This document shows, piece by piece, positions 33,087 to 45,040 of a stretch of 64,000 nucleotides of DNA (the stretch's first letter is position 1; each line of letters opens with the position of its first letter). Origin of the DNA: Acanthococcus lagerstroemiae (taxonomy: Eukaryota; Arthropoda; Insecta; Hemiptera; Eriococcidae); assembly GCA_031841125.1 (NCBI GenBank), contig CM063107.1, forward strand, positions 61,577,814 to 61,641,813, written 5' to 3'. The position numbers and the translations under genes are program-made. Below the pieces are notes generated by a model, which was not told the origin of the DNA, did no database searches, and saw nothing but the letters and a program-made list of their open reading frames with translations.

Positions 33087-33590
33087 GTGGCTCTGTGGCG
33101 TAGCGGTAAGAACTCGGCTTCATACCTGAAGGCACCGGGTTCGATTATCGTTATCAGTAATGCAAGAAAGAACTCGTCACATTCTAACACCGCATTCTGA
33201 TAACGTACACAGAGTCCCAACCACTTACAGCAGAGACTTCCGAGAAGTGTGTAATCCGTCGCCAGTATCTGAAAGCTGTAAATGGATAAGGCGCTACCTG
33301 CCGGTGCTCGTTGAACTCACTGTCATAAACTACGGGCTAGTGATACGGGCATTCGACGGGAAGATAGCACAGTCGTTCGACCTCTCACTTCGCACAGCTG
33401 GTCACCGAGTGAAGAGCTGCAGACTCACATATAATGGGAATTACTCCCCGCAGACAAGCCAATAAGCCCACTCGAAGAAAGGAGACGACGACGACGAACA
33501 GTCCTTGATTAGATAGACTACACAACCACAGACAACCAATAAGAATGGTGTACCATACGGTACTATACATTACTATAAATACAGAACCAA
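33087..33590 (+). repeat. tRNA-derived SINE-like repeat
   Basis: The first 70 bp resemble a tRNA with a Pol III A box (tggcgtagcggtaagaactcgg) and B box (gggttcgattatcg). The acceptor stem does not close, and an unrelated tail of about 430 bp follows. It is a SINE head rather than a working tRNA gene. It follows directly on the Penelope fragment. Confidence 0.65.
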
Positions 33591-33594
33591 CATG

Positions 33595-33690
33595 AAGAAA
33601 TGGTAGGTAACTCCACTGAAGATGGTATAACAGCCGAAATTGCTATGGATAACAAAAATAAGAGAGTGAATTGGCACACCTTAAAAACAG
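33595..33690 (+). repeat. Penelope-associated terminal-repeat fragment
   Basis: gtaactccactgaagatggtataacagccgaaattgct followed by gtgaattggcacacc is closely similar to 41531-41612, the sequence just before the Penelope ORF. It is part of the element's terminal or pseudo-LTR repeat. Confidence 0.6.
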
Positions 33691-33834
33691 AATCTTCTGT
33701 ATTATTTGTGAGCTGCTTGTTCATATCCCAAGTAGCGCTTGAATTTACAGCTAAATTATTACTCCATGGTTTCAAAAAAAAATTGTGCCTTCAGTCTACA
33801 TATTTCTTAAAGAAAAAAAGTTTACCAAAAAAAG

Positions 33835-34677
33835 GCGATTCTCCTCTTAGATGATACGCCAGGCCATGGAAATTCTAAATCATTAAAAGTAGGCGTCGTA
33901 AAAGCTATTTTATTTCCACCAAATATCACATCAGTAGCTCAACCAATGAATCAAAGAGGGCTAAAATTCTTTAAAAAAGATTTATCGAAAGCAGCTTTTG
34001 AGCTTTATTCTCTCTAATGATGAAGAAAATCATGTGGGCCACAATGTTACGAATCGGTGTTGAGGAAAAATCCTAAATTTGAATGAAGTTAAAAATTTAA
34101 AGAACAATGAAGGGCAGGAAAAACTGGTAGATCGGGATGCTTGAACTGTTATAAGGAAGGTACACCAGGATGCGATGAGGTTGTACTAGGAAATATCGAT
34201 GAGTGGAAGGACGCTGGCGAACAATTTGATATGACCGACAGTGACATCATTGAATTTGTGAATGGATAAGAAACTAGTAACCAAGACAGAAGCGATGAAG
34301 ATGAGGGGGTACCACAAAGAACTTGAGTCATGCCAAAGGTTATGAAGCCATTGTGACAGCACTCTCGCTCATATAGAGCAGCAAGTAGAAATAACACTTG
34401 CCGAGAAAATCATGATGAAGAGGTGATGAGATATTGCCATGAAAAAATTGAACTTTTCAAAGCAGATATTGGTTACAAATTTCTTCCAAAAAATTAATTT
34501 ACGAAAATGTGTAATTTTAATTCCTTTGTTTCTGTATTATTTTTAATGTAGATATATTCCTATAGGAAAGAGAGGGAAAATAAATAATAGAAAGAAAAAA
34601 AACTTCGTATTATTTGAACTTTTGATAATTTGAACAATCCTGTTCCCAAACTAGTTCAAATAATCAAGAGTTTACTG
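33835..34677 (+). pseudogene. Tigger/pogo transposase remnant with right TIR
   Basis: At about 33838-34015 the plus strand reads L-L-L-D-D-T-P-G-H and F-F-P-P-N-I-T-S-V-A-Q-P-M-N-Q, the conserved second-Asp and Q-P-M-D-Q region of Tigger/pogo transposases (third Asp changed to Asn). C-terminal pieces follow with stops between them (I-D-E-W-K-D-A near 34200, A-K-G-Y-E-A-I-V near 34335). The sequence ends in caagagtttactg at 34677 followed by TA, the Tigger-type terminal repeat. The left end and DNA-binding domain are missing. Confidence 0.8.
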
Positions 34678-34679
34678 TA

Positions 34680-37600
34680 TTTTATAGATAGTATTTTTTA
34701 ATCTCATCAAAGAACTCCCTCATTAGATTCCAAACCTGAGTCATTGTGCCCCATGCGAGAAAAGTAAGGCCTGAACACAAATTTTCAAGAGGCAAAATTG
34801 GAAAAAATGATGGGAATACCTATTTACTCTTTGTCTTGTATTTCATCACAGTCAGCGCTGTTCAGACCATTAGACCTACACGGGTTTCAAACAATAATAA
34901 AACAAAACTGGTTCTTGAAATGATCAAGATTAACTTTTTTCTAAGGACATCGAGTAAATTATCAGAATCGAGATTTCCTGGGTCCCTGAATTCGAAAGCT
35001 GCATTAGATTTTTTTTTCTATTCCAAATTGAAGGTTCAAAAACCAAAACTGGACTCTTGAAGTAATCAAAATTAACTTCTCGGAGACGGAATCAAGTATC
35101 GAAATGGTAGAGCGGGGGAGGGTACGGTCGTTTAATTCGAAAATTCCATCAACAACTCATAAAATTTTTGATATCAACTCGAGTAGGATCCTACAACTCG
35201 AATGAGATCCCAACGTGGCCTAGTTTGGGTTTAATCTTTCAACATTTTCTAGGTCATTGAATTCCCGAAATCCAAACTGGAGAAAAAAGTTCTAACAATG
35301 TCCAAAACCGATTATCGGGAGGAAGGAGAGAAGGGCACATTCAAATTTTCAAACATCAAAAAACGTATGAAATTAAAGATTTTCTGTCAATTTCAAAAAT
35401 AAATAAATAAATAGGTAAACCAAAATTAGGAATTAATGTAGTTTACATGGGCTTTTAACATCGATCAGTGTTTCTCAGTCTCCGGACTTCAAGTGTTGGC
35501 TTGTGATGAATACTTAATGAGCTTCTCCTTTCAATATTACACACAAAAGTACCACGTGACCCAAAAATGAAATCCAATCAAAGGTCCAAGAGTCATTATT
35601 AAACTGTCATCCCTCCCCCAAGAAAAATAATTGAATGAATGAATAGATAAATAAATAAAAATAAAACAACCTTCATTACGATAGTTCATTCAACTTCTCT
35701 AAAATCATGAGCTGTCTCTGAAAATTTGTCATACGAATAATTTGAACTTTTCTCAATAAATTAGGATTTTTGAAACAATGAAAATGAATCGGTAACCTTC
35801 AATATTTCTAAATTTGAGTTTTGTGGCAACATTCAGGATGAGTTGACAATAGTCCGATAGTTTTAACTCAATAATCGTAAAAACTACTCGGTTCAATAGT
35901 TCGCTCGATTGTTAAAAATTACTCAGTGCTTGTCCATTTCGGTTTCTGATGTCATCTAAACTCAAATCGTATCTAAAATTTCGCGCATGTTCAAATTCAA
36001 CGATCTTCAAAGTCCGTGATTTTGATAGTTCGTCCACTTTGGGACCTCATAATTCTGAAGACCCACAAATGACATTATCAAAAACTTGACGAGCTGACAT
36101 AAAAAGTCGTCAGTTAGCCTAATTTTTATTTATTTATTTATTTTTTAACACCGAATTCGATTTTTCATAAGTCATCTAAATTTTGCTCATTCCGAGTGTG
36201 AAATTCAAATTACGCAGTACAAATCTGGGCTGGATAAAAACTAGGTAACTGTTTTGAAATTAGTGACAAGAAAATCCCTATTTTGACACTTTACTCTATT
36301 TCCTAGGAAATTTTAATTGTCTCAAACGCAAATAAAATTTGAAGTTTGGGGCTCTCTCGAAATGGGAGGGGTGGGGGTTAAAATGTTGACATTATTTGGA
36401 CTATGTGAAACAGAATGGGCCATTTTCTGGAGTATGTCCAACGCTGCTTATTACATGGCACGTTGGACTTAGTTCTATAAGTTGAAAAATACCATACAGT
36501 CAGTACTTGTCATCATTCAGTTTCAGTGCCGGCGTTAATGAGCAATTTCGTGTTCTGGTGCATTGCACCACACGGAGCTTTCAGCTCAAAAATACAATTT
36601 TATACATAATGCACATCATGTTTTCAGTGGTTTCGCCGTTCGTTACAGAGCCCCTTCTTAGAAAAAAAAAAAAAAGTTTTACCATTTGAAAACTAATTGA
36701 CCGGAGGGGCACCGCACGAGGAAAGGTCTGGTGCCCAGTTAGATCCAAAGGTACTATTCATCAATTTTCCCTCTAAGGACAAACTGGACTACATAGTACA
36801 TACCACTCAAACCGTTACCGATCGCTTCCGCATACCTACACACTTATAAATGCAAGGAACCCAAAAATTTCAAGCAATAAATATGTTAGTAAACACTAGC
36901 TCAACGTTCTTCAGGATCACATTGACAAATCGATATCCTGGCAGGAGAGAATAGTAGCTACTGTTCAACAATGTTCCAGAGGAGATCTAAAATCAAATTG
37001 TATTTAGGTCCGTTTTCTAGGACATCCTCCATGATGGTTGCAATGTTTTGCCAGAAATATATCACCATATGCTAAACCTACACTTTGATGCTCAATAAAT
37101 TGCCTATCTATCAATTACGATTAAGTAAAATTTAAGTTTTATTTTTCGTTATGATGGACACTCAGGAAAATGAAAAGTAGGTACTTCTCGTTTTTTATAA
37201 AAAGTGCCGAAAATGGAATGTGACATAACTGTTCACATCAGCAGATTACGCTGATTACTAATACATTGGTGTATTCTGTGAGGTGTTCAATTAATATTTT
37301 GGGTAAGAATATCTACCCACCTTCTTACTTAAACTGTGGTGAAGAACTTGTCTGGTAGGACGTATGGCGATGCACGCATGTCAAGTGACCCCTGAGACAC
37401 CGCACCCCTGGCCCCGGAAACTACCCTTTCGAGTATCGCATCAGTGGATGGTGAGGGACTAATAAGGTCACAGAAATTTATCAAAAAGGTCATTTTATCA
37501 GAAGAAAAAAATTACATTGAAATTTCAAATTAGATTCAGTGTTGACAACAAAAGATTGGTATAGAAATACTACTGTATTTTTTTTTTTGTTGTTGAAAAT

Positions 37601-38095
37601 AAGCAAAATGTTGAAATTTGGCGATTTCCAGTTTCAGGTTTTAATCACGGGAGAAAAATTACTCTCAGAGGTAGGAAGGTACTTAGAAATTCAAACTGCA
37701 GATTCAAAATCAACGTGGAAAAGCAATTTAAAATAGTCACCCAGTCTTGAAAAATAGTCTCTCTTTCTAGGTAAAAGAGCAAAATGTACCATTTTGATCA
37801 TTTCATTTCAGAAAGTTTTCAAAAATCTCAGTTGGTGTTTAACGCTTAGTAAATAACACATTGCTTCACAGAAACTATTCGAGGATTCTGATTAAGTTTT
37901 GGTGTATCAGAAAGTAGTGAAATTTGACAGCACGTAAATAAATAGTATGCTGAACTAAAGACTAAAAAATGACTGCTATTTTTCTATTTTTCCCCAGTTT
38001 GAAAGAAATGCTGTTACATGGAGTTAACAGCTAGGCACGAAAATTCAGGACATTTTTGAGGAATTTTCATTGGGCAGCCACTCCAGTAAATAGTC
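34680..38095. other. Long stretch without recognised genes
   Basis: No UGT, transposase or RNA gene is recognised. 34860-35340 has wordy, loosely repeated phrases such as caaaactgg and tgatcaagattaactt. 37363-37445 is a short repeat also found at 46382-46462. Open frames of 60-104 codons show no domain. Confidence 0.4.
37363..37445. repeat. Short interspersed repeat (copy 1)
   Basis: ggacgtatggcgatgcacgc followed by C-rich gacaccgcacccc matches 46382-46462. The other copy interrupts an RTE-like LINE coding region, so this is a mobile or spread repeat of about 80 bp or more. Confidence 0.55.
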
Positions 38096-38099
38096 CCTT

Positions 38100-39215
38100 G
38101 TGGGGGGGGGGCAATCTTAATCGCTGGAAAATGACAGGGTCGATCATGATATTTAAAAAATAGGGGGAGGGACAATCTTCACATTCAAAAAATGGAGGGA
38201 TTGATTCTGATATCATCGAAACAATGGAGTCGATTTGAAAACTTACGGAATGGAGGGTCTGATTTTGATGTGTGTAAATTAAGTAAGCCGATTTTGATTT
38301 TTGTAAAATGAGGAAGTCGACTTTGATGGGTGTAAAGTGTAGGCGCTAATTATGATTTGTACAAAATGACGGAGTGTGTTTTTGAGGATTGCAAGATGAA
38401 AGTTAATTGTAATTTTTTCTAAATCAGAAGGTTGCTTTTAATTTTTTCAAAATGAAATCATTCTTTTAATAATGTCAAAATAAAAGTCGATTTTGATTTT
38501 TACAAAATGTGGAGATTGATTTTGATTTTTGCTTCACGAGGTGACAAATTCTGACATTCGTAAAAAAATATGGGGCATGAGGTATCAATTTTGAGCTTTG
38601 CAGAATGCGTGCATCGATTTCGATTTTTATCAAATGATGTGGGATCAATTTTTTATAGCTGAAAAATAAAAAGGTCGATTTTGATTCTTACGTAATGAAA
38701 GGATCGATTCTTAATGATTTCAAACTGAAGAGGTTTATTTTAATTATTGCAAAATGGGAAGGACATGATTTTGATTCTCGCTACATGAAGTGGTCGCTTT
38801 CGGTTTATGCAAAATGAGGAATCTATATTCATTTTGACAAAATGGTGGATCGATTTTGATCTTTGCAGAATGAATGAGACGATTTTGATTTTTGCTCAAT
38901 CGATTTTGATATTTATAAAATAGGGGCATGTGGCGTCAACTTTGATTTTAGCAAATTGAGGGCGTCGATTTTAATCTTTGCAAAAGAAAGGCGGTCAATT
39001 TTTTATGATTGAAAAATGAAATGGTCAGTTTCGATTTTTGCAAAATCAAGGGAGTCAATTTTTTATGATTGAAAAATGAAATGGTCAGTTTCAATTTTTG
39101 CAAAATCAAGGGATTGATCATCAATGATTTCAAAGTGAAGCGGTCAATTTTGACTTTTGTAAGATGGAGGAACGGGATTCCGATTTTTTCAAAATAAAGG
39201 CAATAACTTTTTGAT
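38100..39215. repeat. Satellite of about 30-38-bp units, 1.1 kb
   Basis: Degenerate units of the type gtcgattttgatttttgcaaaatgagg fill the interval, roughly 30 copies. A longer 60-bp unit with caattttttatgattg is repeated almost perfectly at about 38995-39054 and 39055-39114. A minus-strand frame of 161 codons across its end is a product of the repetition. Confidence 0.8.
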
Positions 39216-39806
39216 TTTTTTTTTATACGTGGCAAGCGTGAACGTACTTCATATGATGCTACATGAAAACTTGTTTCACAGCAGTGTATAGCTGGTATTA
39301 TAAGCGTTGAAGTAAAGCAAAGCCACAAATGGACTGAGGGCAGTTTGGAATGGAGCTCCTCAGTTGCAAAGAAAAAGTCAGTATTGTAGTTCGCACATTC
39401 ACTCTGGCCCATATGAGCGCGTTTCCATTTCAATCATTTTTGGTTGAAAAAGTAAAAACTAAAAAAAAATAGTAATAATGATGATGAAAACGAAAATTCG
39501 CTCTATGAGGTGCAGCGTAAAGGTGGCGATGTTAATCGACGACATTATAGCAGTTTTTTCCCATGTGGTGCAGCACACAAATGGCTTTGTGTGTTGCAAT
39601 TTGTCCACTGTACCACACCTAATGCCGGCCGCGGACAAATATCTGCAGGGAATCAACCCACCACAATTCCATAAGTGTGCGACAAATATCCCACCATTTT
39701 ACATCTACATAAGTGTGCGACAAATGCCTGCAGTGAATCAACCAACCATCATTCCACATGCACGCTTCAGTCTAGTCTGATTTTATGATAATTGTACATT
39801 ACAAAC
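39216..39806. other. Intron start after B7, nothing recognised
   Basis: Between the satellite and the B7 donor. The words ataagtgtgcgacaaat occur twice near 39671 and 39711. No UGT exon recognised. Confidence 0.4.
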
Positions 39807-40625
39807 CTCTGATAACGGTTTCGGGTCCTTGATATTCAATCCGCCCACATCTACAGCTTGAGGAACCATTGGTCGTACAGGGTTCACCGTAAAGTGAGTA
39901 TACAAAAACAACAAACTGATGTTTCTCGTCGCCTCTTCCAGAGATGGCAGTGACACCGACGGTCCGAAAATGTCAGGAACCACTTTTTGGAACACGTCGA
40001 TGGAATTTTTTTTGTACGCAACCAGCGAATACATCTTCAGCGAAAGGTTGAACAATCGTTGCCAGAAATTCATGGTTTTCGTAAACCCTCCGTACAAGCT
40101 GGGAATGTAACTAGGGACGTCGGGTAGGTCGATCCTCTGGGCCAGCCAGGCGAACGGAGCCGTCGAATGGAACCCGATGCACGGAATTCCGAAGACATTC
40201 GCAAACAAGATGAAAATATCGACGTTGAAATTCTCCGTAATCAGCACATCGAACTGGTCGGTAGAATTGAGGAGCCGCGACAGAGGTTCGCAGTCGACGA
40301 TCTCTCTGTAGCTGGGTAGCAGTTCGAAGGCAAGATCGATAGATGAGAATGGATTGCCAAAAAATCGACTCGCGGTTTCTAATTTGGAGGCTGCGTTAGG
40401 TAAACTGAAACAATGTTTCACGCTTATGTCGGTGTAATTAGCGATACGGTCGTTTTTGGGGAACGGATTGTACACGGTGACATTATGACCACGGTTCGCC
40501 AGCTCAACGAGAAGAGAATCGAATACGATGTAATGGCTTCTGATCGGGAGTGTGAAGATGCCAAGTATGTTGTACGATGCAGCAAGGTGCCCGCAAAGTA
40601 GCACGAAAATAAACGCGAAGTGCAT
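39807..40625 (-). CDS. UGT: UDP-glycosyltransferase first exon B7 (intact)
   Basis: 273 codons from the ATG at 40623-40625, chosen because it starts a clean signal peptide (M-H-F-A-F-I-F-V-L-L-C-G) and gives the same length as B9; upstream in-frame ATGs exist up to 40673. His31 in I-R-S-H-Y is the expected catalytic base. R-G-H-N-V-T-V-Y, D-V-L-I-T-E-N-F and P-S-Y-I-P-S-L follow. It ends P-L-S-E at donor GAG|GTTTGT (39805-39806). It is less like group A and higher in G+C than they are (for example 40100-40330), suggesting different age or constraint. It is the first group B member read from low coordinates. Substrate unknown. Confidence 0.88.
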
Positions 40626-41099
40626 AATTACAAACCAGTACATTCGACTTGTACACGCGAGAACTGTTATCAATTACGAACGATAGACCGATAAGAAACA
40701 TACTGAACTTCTGCATTTAAAATGGAAAAGACGTCCATCTGTTCACATTTTGACCTAACAGAAAATTAACGAATTTCATTGAGACGCCTTCACCACTAAC
40801 TGAATCTGGTAGAGCACGAGCATAATCCTTTCAACATTTCGAATAACCCGTATCAATTGGCGTGTTATTTTACATTCTCCCCGACAACTCACTTTTGTAA
40901 TCGATTGCGAAATGGGAACAGAGTTACGAATATAGTACTGCGCCTTGTGAGCAGCAGTTAGACGTGCAGGCATTTTGATATCAGTTGATTTTCACTATTT
41001 TCAGTACAGTACTTTTATTGAAATCACTGACTGATAACAAGTAAAACAATAATAGCAACGACTGGTTCATTTTATTCCATTAATGGTAAAGATAAGCAA
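40626..41099. other. Upstream region of B7
   Basis: About 470 bp with no recognised element. It holds the putative promoter of B7, but no motif shared with group A was found. Confidence 0.35.
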
Positions 41100-41590
41100 G
41101 TGGCAAGGTGCCCGCTTCCCAATCCTTGCTTCTCGGGTTCTAGTCTCAAAGCTAGTTGATATTCGAATACCCCCACTAACATACTAGCGAACACAGTGAC
41201 TACAGTACAAACGAGGTGTAACGATTGCGCGTCCTGTCACCCCCGCCAGTTCAAACAGACAAGGCATTACAATCACTGGGCGTGTTACCACCAGATCATA
41301 AAGATTGGTACTGTCTACTGTGTGTGTGCACGTCGTGGATGAAACAGACTGCGGCTGCACACTCTTCGGCACAGAAAAGGAAAACTAACGCGACAAAACT
41401 GTGGGGAAAGCAACGGCAAACAGCTGAGACTAACCCTCTCAGGGAGGTCGCGTGTCAGAAACTGCGATCGCCAACGTCTGGTGGCACCTGAAGAAGAACT
41501 GGTAAAGCACAAGAGACAAGTCTCATTTAGGGTACTCCACTGATGATGGCATAACAGCCGAAAGCGCTCTGGAATACAGCAGAAGGAAAA
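41100..41590 (+). repeat. SINE/Penelope terminal repeat, copy at 41 kb
   Basis: Starts with a tRNA-like segment (tggcaaggtgcccgcttcccaatccttg, then a B-box-like cgggttctagtc) and continues through gatattcgaatacccccact to gcaacggcaaac. It matches 56940-57380 over about 400 bp. The last part (about 41531-41612) matches 33595-33690. It lies immediately before the Penelope ORF, so it may be the element's own 5' repeat. Confidence 0.6.
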
Positions 41591-43215
41591 GTGAATTGGC
41601 ACACCCTACAAAAGGAATATAACCCAGTTCACTCACACTCCAAAATGGACACTAAGCTCACACCCCGCCAGGTGAAGGAGATTTATAGACACCTAAAGAC
41701 GAAGATCAAACTCGCAAAGACGATGACCAAAATCTGGTTCAATAATGAATGCTTGAGGAACAACATAGTACCGCAGTACGCGACCATAAACATGAAGACA
41801 GACAGACACCCAAGCGACCCGCAACACGAAGAAACAAGCACAGGTAATTAGAATCAAAAACGAAATACACGAACTACACAAAAACAGGGACAGACTGAAC
41901 ACAGAACTATACAACCAACACGTCACACTCACACAGATACCAGAACACCAACAAATAGAACAGCACATATACCAAGAAGGGAAAGAATTCACAGACAAAG
42001 AGAAAAATCGTTACAATGACACAGTACTAAAGAAACTCTACACACTAAAACAAAAAGGAGAAAACACACAACAGGACTAAAATCGACAGCACAAATTTGC
42101 ACCAGACAGTAAACATGACGACTGTAAACTTCACACAAGAAGAAAACGACCTACTGGACAAAGAGAACAAATACAACACAACAGAACATATAAACGAGAA
42201 AACACTAGAAGAACTAACAATTGACTGTGAACAGATCATCCAGACCATAGAACCAGACCTCAGAAATGAAGCAAGAACACAAATAGGAAACATACTGCTG
42301 ACCATAAAAAAGAAAAGGAAAAACAAACACAAGACAAAAATACAGAAGACAGCCCTACAGCTCAAAAAGAAAATAGAAGAAAACAACCTAATACTCACCA
42401 AAGCAGACAAAGGCAACACCACAGTAGTGCTAAACAAAGACGAATACATAAAGAAAATTGAAACTTACATCCAAAACAACAATTACAAACCACTAAACTC
42501 GGACCCAACCAACCAATACCAAGCCAAACTAAAGACTATAATGAAAAATAACAACATAAACAACAAGAAACTCGTAGAAATGAACCCCAAGGCACCGCAC
42601 AATTAAAAGGACTCATAAAACTACACAAAAAAGACAGACCAATAAGACCACTAATCAACAGCATACAATCACCAAGCTACAAACTCGCAAAAACAATAGC
42701 CAAATTCATGAAAGAACACTACAACTACAGAACAGATTACAGCATAAAAAACACAATACAACTAAAAGACAAACTGGACAAAATAACACTAAACAACAAT
42801 GACAAACTAGTATCACTGGATGTAACAAATAATATGTTTGGGAACATACCAAAACAGGAACTAACAACAATACTGACAAACAACGACTACAAAAACAACA
42901 CAGATGGAGCAGCATACAAAAGAAATCATTTACCAAAATTACTGCCAGTTTAATAACAAGTATTACGAACAAACAGAAAAGGCCTAGCAATGGGATCACC
43001 ACTGTCACCCATTCTAGCCGAAATATACATGAACAACTTTGAAAATGGCATACTAAACAACAGCAAACACAAGAAAAACATAAAGCTATGGATACGATAT
43101 GTAGACGACATATTGATCATCTGGACAGGAACAGACAGACAACTAGACCAATTCCTCACAGAGACAAATAATATTTTAAAAAAACAAAAACATAAAGTTC
43201 ACAATGGAAAACAGC
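41591..43215 (+). pseudogene. Penelope-like element, 5' part and reverse transcriptase
   Basis: Plus-strand frames in order. 41590-41851 carries an N-terminal basic region. 42097-42606 carries I-L-T-K-A-D-K-G-N-T-T-V-V-L-N-K-D-E-Y, a Penelope RT hallmark. Then, in a shifted frame, come L-I-K-L-H-K-K-D-R-P-I-R-P-L-I, L-V-S-L-D-V-T-N-N-M-F-G-N-I-P (motif A) and, at 42990-43220, M-G-S-P-L-S-P-I-L-A-E with R-Y-V-D-D-I-L-I-I-W (catalytic). Frame breaks near 42604 and 42955 inactivate it. It is truncated just after the catalytic motif; the GIY-YIG end is present only in the 32-kb copy. Confidence 0.88.
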
Positions 43216-43570
43216 AATAGTCAAGATGAGGATTATTATAGTCATAAAACGTTATTTTTGTGGAGGAACCGGAGTACCTGTTGAGCAGTAGTCAGTAACT
43301 CGACTTCTTGCGCTTAACTCTCACCACCACAACCCTAGGGGAAGGGGGGACTTTGCTCACTTTTTTCTGCAGTTTCAAGTTTGACGCGCTCTATAGACCG
43401 TAGAAACTGGGTTAGAGAACCAAGATTGTTTTGTGATTTTGATGGGACATTGTTGAATACATTTTCCAGAAGATTGTGACACGCCTCACCCCACGAATTT
43501 TTCGACAGATTAATGAAATAAGTAGGCAAAATAGAACCGCCATGGGATGGTGACCCAGCACATGTTCATG
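43216..43570 (-). repeat. Unidentified duplicated block (copy 1), possible coding remnant
   Basis: About 350 bp is homologous to 53054-53410. On the minus strand a 64-codon frame (43335-43529) includes G-E-A-C-H-N-L-L-E-N-V-F-N-N-V and R-V-K-L-E-T-A-E-K-S-E-Q. The 53-kb copy gives similar peptides (G-E-G-C-H-N-L-L-G-H-V-L-H-N-V, E-S-T-E-K-S-E-Q), also in the minus strand. Shared peptides across diverged copies hint at an old exon, but no family is recognised. Both copies lie on the downstream side of a UGT fragment. Confidence 0.45.
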
Positions 43571-43634
43571 AATGGAAGGGGACAAAAGCTGTAGTGTTAT
43601 TGGCAAAAAGTGTCAAGTAACCTTAAATCAATTA

Positions 43635-43883
43635 CAGGGTGGGTCAAAAGTCAGCGTACGCTATCGAGTTTTTCTCGATTTGTAGCGTTAACTGTGTTTG
43701 AAATACGAACTAAAAGGTTGTGTGACGTTGTCACGAGGAATGTCAGCATGGTGAAACGTTGCACGGTGGGTTTGTGTTATCAGTTGTTATCTCACCTTCG
43801 ACTCACTAAAATTGTAACAATTTTTTTCAGAATCGTAAGACCTGAAACATGCAAATTTGTATGCTGACTTTTGGCCCACCCTG
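43635..43883. mobile_element. TA-flanked MITE, 249 bp, TIR CAGGGTGGGTCAAAAGTCAGC
   Basis: Left CAGGGTGGGTCAAAAGTC and right (reversed) CAGGGTGGGCCAAAAGTC pair, with TA at 43633-43634 and 43884-43885. This is the layout of a Tc1/mariner-derived MITE. Non-coding. Confidence 0.88.
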
Positions 43884-43885
43884 TA

Positions 43886-44150
43886 CACGAGGGTCGTTTC
43901 AAAAGTAACCGGAAATAGTCTATAACTCACCGCGTAGTGAACGGAATTAATTAAAAACTGCAGGGAATATTTTTCCGCAGCTTACGGTAACACTGTCAAA
44001 AAATCACGGCTGGTTATGAAATGTGAAGCGAGATACACGTCACTAAACATGGAGCTACCGTTCAAGACGTACATAGTACAAGTCGTGACCAGAACGCTGC
44101 TTATCGGCCATTTAAAAACATCTGTCGCCATTCCTAGACCTATGACTTCT
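43886..44150. mobile_element. Possible mariner-type terminus
   Basis: cacgagggtcgtttcaaaagtaaccgg, directly behind a TA, resembles mariner terminal repeats (compare tacgagggtgatttaaaaag at 51760). No partner end or transposase is visible before the next element, so it is a fragment at best. Confidence 0.4.
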
Positions 44151-44210
44151 CATGCAGCCTTCATCTTATATTCGTGTACTTTCATGCATAATTTCCGCGC
44201 CGCTGTACTC

Positions 44211-44427
44211 CCCGTTGAACATTTTGGGTGCGGTAAACTTGTGACTGCATAGGGGCAGCTCCACACTTCACTACTACACTCATAAATACATAAGTAAATA
44301 TAGGTGTCCTGTAGCTGCAATGTAGTTGCAGCTCCACAATCATTCGCACCTCTAAGGTGCAGCAACCTTGCGTAAATTCCACGTAGCTGCAGAATAGTTG
44401 GAAAGCCACTATTCCTCGCACCCCTAA
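44211..44427. mobile_element. Solo end of the 3.4-kb element family
   Basis: About 217 bp match 11193-11418 closely, starting ccccgttgaacattttggg and including gtaaatataggtg and attcgcacctc. Its inner end abuts the truncated UGT exon B8. Only one terminal repeat is present, so it is a fragment or the scar of a rearrangement. Confidence 0.8.
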
Positions 44428-45040
44428 CATCGCATAAAAACGATTGATTGTACTTATTCTGGAGTCTTTGCACGAAATTCATCTTGGCCGGAAACGCATC
44501 CCATATAGTGGGAATATAACTCGGATTTTCAGGTAAACCCATCATTTCGGACATCCAGGGGTAAATCCCAGTAGAATGAAACACGATAACGGGCATTCCC
44601 AAATTATATCCGAAAAGTTGAAAAAAATCATTGTGGAATGTTTCCGTAATCAATTAGTCATATTTATCGGTACTATTCAGAAACCGAATTAGCGGTTCGC
44701 AACCAACAATTTCTTCTTCTTTCGGCAGAAATTCCATAAGATAGTGTACGCTGGCAAAGGTACCGGTAGATATACCCGCGTCTATAGCTAGTAGATCGCC
44801 AAGAAGTGTAAAACAATTCTCAATGCTCACATCCTTGTAATTAGATATTTTGAAATCTTTTGGAAATGTATTGTACGTGGTTACATGGTGTCCGCGGTTT
44901 GCTAACTCAACCATGAGTGCGTCGAAAACTACGTGATGACTTTTTGCAGGATACGGAAATATGCCCAATACTATTTCATAATCACTGACGAAATTTTAAT
45001 TTAATATAACGAGAAAACCAACTACAGGTAACAGTAACAT
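44428..45040 (-). pseudogene. UGT first exon B8, nonsense codon and truncation
   Basis: A close relative of B9: G-I-F-P-Y-P-A-K-S-H-H, R-G-H-H-V-T-T-Y and the E-N-C-F-T-L segment are kept. Lesions are: a damaged signal-peptide region (stop shortly after the likely ATG at 45038-45040); a TTA-to-TAA change in Y-D-L-L-I-T at about 44654-44656; and loss of everything after the F-V-Q-R-L-Q-N region, where the sequence joins the solo transposon end at 44427. The last quarter of the exon and its donor are missing. Confidence 0.88.

Noticed and set aside
33087..33160. tRNA gene
   Set aside because: A and B boxes are present but the acceptor stem does not pair and no proper anticodon loop is formed. 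A SINE head fits better.
38948..39433. 161-codon minus-strand ORF
   Set aside because: Mostly the translated 38-39-kb satellite, with repeated F-F-N-H-K-K-L-T-type segments.
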